Source: Planctomycetota bacterium (lineage in GTDB: Bacteria > Planctomycetota > UBA8742 > UBA2392). From it: a DNA stretch of 64,000 nucleotides. The position numbers and the translations under genes were made by a program. Below, one piece after another: positions 61,630 through 64,000 of the stretch. The stretch's first letter is position 1. The number at the start of each line of letters is the position of its first letter. The notes under the pieces are model-generated. The model saw nothing but the letters and a program-made list of their open reading frames with translations. It was not told where the DNA came from and made no database searches. The stretch covers positions 186,001 through 250,000 of the forward strand of contig JABTUE010000004.1 of NCBI GenBank assembly GCA_015075515.1. Direction: 5' to 3'.

Positions 61630-63053
61630 GCGCCTCCGATCTCGCCGAGGAGTTCTTCGCGCACGGCCTGCACTACATCGCCTAAGGCGCCTTCCACTGC
61701 TTCCATGTCCTTGAGCGTCTTTTCGGCCTCCCTTTCGCGTGCGATGGCGCGGGCGAGGACGGTTCTGGCGTCGTTGATCAGGCCTTGCCGAATCAGGGTG
61801 GCAGCCATGTCCGTGTCGGCTTCGAGTTCGTGCTCGGTGCGTGCGACGGCCTCTTCGAGTGTTTGCAGGCGGTCGGCGAGCTTGTTCTGTTCCAGTTCGC
61901 GAGAGACGATGTCTTTGACTGCAATCCGTTGCTCGTGGGTCATCTTGCCGAGTTGTTTCGCAATGCCGGCGTAGGCTTCGCGGTGGAACGAGACGACTTT
62001 ACTAGCTTGCCGGTGCAGTTCGCCGAGCCGGGAGCGCAGGCCGTGAACCTTGGGTGGAACTTCTTCCAGCTTCCGGGCAATGAGTTGCCTTGTTGCCGGG
62101 TGTTCGATTCTGTCGAGCAGTTTCAGCAGGTAGGTCAGTTCGCCCGCGATCTGGCTGGAGTCTTTTCTGGCGTCGCGGGTGATGCCGCGCAGCAGTGCCT
62201 TGGTGGCCGTCCTCTCGTCGCCAACGGGAACGGGCGGGGCGGACACTGTTTCCGTTTGTGGCAGCGTTGGCAGGGCCAAGCGCGGCTGGCTGGCGTCTCG
62301 GTTGGCCGCAAACTGGACAATGCGATAGATCAGGTAGATGAGTGAGACGGTCAGGCCGATGGCAAGCCACGGCTGCATGATGTTGCTCAAGCCGGGTGCG
62401 TACACGACAACGCCGAGCAGGACGAGCAGGACACCAAGGAATGCCGCTGGCAGCCGTTTCAGGCCGAAGCCCGTCAGGCCTTGATAGAGGGCTGCGCCGG
62501 TGAGTAGCAGCAAGACGAATACGGCGAGCGTTCCGAAGCTGCGCACGGAGAAGCCCAGCACGGGCTCCGCGGCGGTCATGGCCACGGCCAACATAATGCC
62601 AAGGCTTACGGCGATACCGGAGTGCCCGAACCTGCGGCCGATGGTCACGTAAGCCGCGCTGATGAAAAGGGCCGAAAACAACAGAAAGTCGGCTAGGATG
62701 TGGTAGCGCTCGTACAGCGAGAGCGGCTCGTAACCGGCCAGAGGGTCAACAACCAGGCCAGTGGTCGCTGGTTGCAGAATCGCCAGCCCTGCGATGGCGG
62801 CCAAGGCTACCGCGACCATCACTGCCGAAGGAAGATGCGTTGTTGCAGTGGTTGGCTTGGTTTCCGGGTGGTAGCGGCTCCAGGGATGGACGCCAAGCTC
62901 GATATACCACTCGACTTTCTCGCGGATGGCCTGGGTTTGGAACTCCGCCTTGCTGACGAAGCCCAGCGTCTTCTGCTCGACCAGCGGTTTAATCCATTCG
63001 TCCAGGTTCTCCTCTAGCGAGAAGCTCTTCCAGTGTGCTCTGCTTCGTGGCAT
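61626..63053 (-). CDS. Polytopic membrane protein with long C-terminal coiled coil
   Basis: The 475-residue protein has a soluble N-terminus of about 75 residues, seven or so membrane helices between residues 78 and 258, a Pro-rich linker, and a helical C-terminal half with coiled-coil segments (LADRLQTLEEAVARTEHELE, AIAREREAEKTLKDMEAV). No transport or enzymatic motif is recognised. It sits between a winged-helix regulator gene (six-base gap) and a small coiled-coil gene (ATGA overlap), forming a three-gene operon. A role as a membrane platform or sensor is plausible but unproven. Confidence 0.8.
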   Translation of the reverse strand: MPRSRAHWKSFSLEENLDEWIKPLVEQKTLGFVSKAEFQTQAIREKVEWYIELGVHPWSRYHPETKPTTATTHLPSAVMVAVALAAIAGLAILQPATTGLVVDPLAGYEPLSLYERYHILADFLLFSALFISAAYVTIGRRFGHSGIAVSLGIMLAVAMTAAEPVLGFSVRSFGTLAVFVLLLLTGAALYQGLTGFGLKRLPAAFLGVLLVLLGVVVYAPGLSNIMQPWLAIGLTVSLIYLIYRIVQFAANRDASQPRLALPTLPQTETVSAPPVPVGDERTATKALLRGITRDARKDSSQIAGELTYLLKLLDRIEHPATRQLIARKLEEVPPKVHGLRSRLGELHRQASKVVSFHREAYAGIAKQLGKMTHEQRIAVKDIVSRELEQNKLADRLQTLEEAVARTEHELEADTDMAATLIRQGLINDARTVLARAIAREREAEKTLKDMEAVEGALGDVVQAVREELLGEIGGA

Positions 63054-63059
63054 GTCCTT

Positions 63060-63443
63060 TCATCCCCGCACGTTCATTTCGTGCAGGCGGTCGTGAACCT
63101 CCTCTCCAAGTTTGGTAATGCGATAGATTTTCGCTCTGGGGCGCGCCGGCGTCAGACACTCAACCAGCCCGGCCTTGCACAGATCGGCCAAGGCCCGCTG
63201 CGCATTGGCTCGTTCAAGCCTCGCCAAGCGCGCGATTGTGCGCTGGTCAAGCTCGCCCGGATTCAGCGCGCGCAGAACCCGCAGCTTACGCGGGCTCGCG
63301 GCCACTGCGCTCGCGATGTCCCAGAACATACGCATCAAACCGCGCGTGCATTCAAATCTGTTGCCGTCAATCAGTTGTCGCTTGAGCGTCAAAAGCGTGT
63401 CGTTGTGACGCCTCTTCCGTAGTGCTTTCGCTGTCTCCTTCAT
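63060..63443 (-). CDS. Winged-helix regulator
   Basis: The 127-residue protein has a basic N-terminus (MKETAKALRKRRHND) followed by a winged helix at about 50-115: LRALNPGELDQRTIARLARL, then the recognition helix ERANAQRALADLCKAGLVEC and wing RAKIYRITKLGEEV. This pattern is frequent in archaeal and plasmid regulators. GGGGGAT lies seven bases before the ATG, and TTAATC lies about 43 bases upstream as a possible TATA box. It heads the operon with the membrane protein. Confidence 0.82.
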   Translation of the reverse strand: MKETAKALRKRRHNDTLLTLKRQLIDGNRFECTRGLMRMFWDIASAVAASPRKLRVLRALNPGELDQRTIARLARLERANAQRALADLCKAGLVECLTPARPRAKIYRITKLGEEVHDRLHEMNVRG

Positions 63444-63506
63444 GGATCATCCCCCGCCAGCCATCCAGTGTACTGGGACGCGCGAGGCCGATTAAGGTTT
63501 GCGTTG

Positions 63507-63520
63507 GCGAAAGGTTTATC
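63507..63520 (+). promoter_or_regulatory. Archaeal-like BRE/TATA element
   Basis: GGCGAAAGGTTTATC, with the box TTTATC at 63515-63520, lies 24 bases before the ATG at 63545, and no ribosome site intervenes. The divergent winged-helix gene uses sequence 20 bases away. Confidence 0.5.
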
Positions 63521-63544
63521 TGCTCGCAGTGCATCCAATTCGGC

Positions 63545-63880
63545 ATGACAGAACAACCAAAAGGAAACGAGCGCATTGCACAGGAGGCAAAGGCAATCGT
63601 CGCGCTGGCCTTCCGCAACGGACCCATCGAGAACCTGCACGCCGGCAAGCGTTGCCCGGCGTGCGCGGGGCAAGAGGGCTTCTCACGCATCACCGACGAC
63701 GAGATGAAGGTGATCATGAAGAACGCCGTGAACCAGATGGCCAAGCTGTTGTGGCTGCGCGACAATCAGCCCAGCCAGTACGGGCGAGAGATTGAGTTCG
63801 GCAACCGCTACATACGCGAGTGGGACGAGCCCGAGTTGCTCGACGTGGTGCTGAAGGGAAATTGCCAGCAGGTGAATTGA
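63545..63880 (+). CDS. Small protein with a CxxC motif, unknown
   Basis: The 111-residue product starts at MTEQPKGNERIAQEAKAIVA (63545). A longer frame exists, but its extension would run across the promoter. It contains RCPACAGQEGF, half of a possible zinc site, and helical segments (EMKVIMKNAVNQMAKLLWLR). No family is recognised. The next frame begins one base after its stop, at GTG 63882. Confidence 0.65.
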   Translation: MTEQPKGNERIAQEAKAIVALAFRNGPIENLHAGKRCPACAGQEGFSRITDDEMKVIMKNAVNQMAKLLWLRDNQPSQYGREIEFGNRYIREWDEPELLDVVLKGNCQQVN

Positions 63881-63881
63881 G

Positions 63882-64000
63882 GTGCGCAAGACCGACATCG
63901 CCGTTACGGCAGCAAGGGCGCGTGCTCTCCTAGAGGAGCGCATAAGGACTGTGTTACCTGGCTTGAGAGCATCACGACTTCGGCTCGCGTGTCGTGTAGC
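63882..64000 (+). CDS. Start of a basic protein, truncated by the window edge
   Basis: The frame opens at GTG 63882, one base after the previous stop, and stays open to the window end (about 39 codons). It begins MRKTDIAVTAARARALLEER and is Arg-rich. GGTGAATTGAG upstream is a weak ribosome site. Too little is visible for a family call. Confidence 0.5.
   Translation, partial: MRKTDIAVTAARARALLEERIRTVLPGLRASRLRLACRV

Noticed and set aside
13113..64000. Second copy of the tRNA-Ala 3' end marking the right edge of the island
   Set aside because: No matching stretch was noticed by eye. The edge may be beyond the window, and a systematic search was not possible.

Overview
The window reads as bacterial chromosome carrying a large mobile island. 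The left 11.4 kb has strongly G/C-ending codons, good Shine-Dalgarno sites and core-type genes: a glycosyltransferase family 9 enzyme, a TPR/zinc-ribbon protein, the PrkA serine kinase, a dipeptide-type ABC importer, and an ECF sigma factor with a membrane anti-sigma-like partner. The ECF sigma factor rules out an archaeal host. The mix of PrkA, ECF sigma, leucine-rich-repeat, giant YD-repeat and SH3 proteins would suit a planctomycete-like bacterium, but no rRNA or marker gene settles this.

A tRNA-Ala(GGC) gene at 11444-11519 is the left edge of the island. A large serine recombinase abuts and overlaps its 3' end, and its last nine codons plus stop are antisense tRNA sequence. Everything from 40.4 kb back to the recombinase lies on the minus strand. 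Going left from 24.7 kb this run holds a WD40-like secreted protein, a lipoprotein, a small helical protein, a membrane-anchored C39-type cysteine peptidase, two small membrane proteins, an ATPase-winged helix-nuclease fusion, a PP2C phosphatase, a Ser/Thr kinase and a von Willebrand A protein. The last three form a TerY-P-type phosphorylation triad, and the whole block is the best candidate for an undescribed conflict system.

A 5,105-residue secreted YD/RHS protein (25131-40448) follows, with a new C-terminal tip carrying an HExxH motif and a small membrane protein one base downstream, as in toxin-immunity pairs. On the plus strand at 41.6-46.1 kb sits a kinase-SF1 helicase fusion overlapping a PLD nuclease gene, matching type I Mokosh anti-phage systems. 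From 46 to 52.4 kb there are many small unknown genes and a PD-(D/E)xK-like protein. At 52.8 kb there is a large protein with a HEPN-type RNase motif behind a short direct-repeat array.

The right 9.4 kb differs in style. It holds a winged-helix protein, a second ATPase-winged helix-nuclease fusion (HerA-like) with palindromic DNA repeats inside its gene, a RelA/SpoT-domain protein, a zinc-ribbon tyrosine recombinase, and a membrane/coiled-coil operon with its own winged-helix regulator. Three genes here start 23-24 nt after a TATA-like box and lack a Shine-Dalgarno site, the arrangement of archaeal leaderless genes. A nested element of archaeal origin is one explanation. The right end of the island was not seen.
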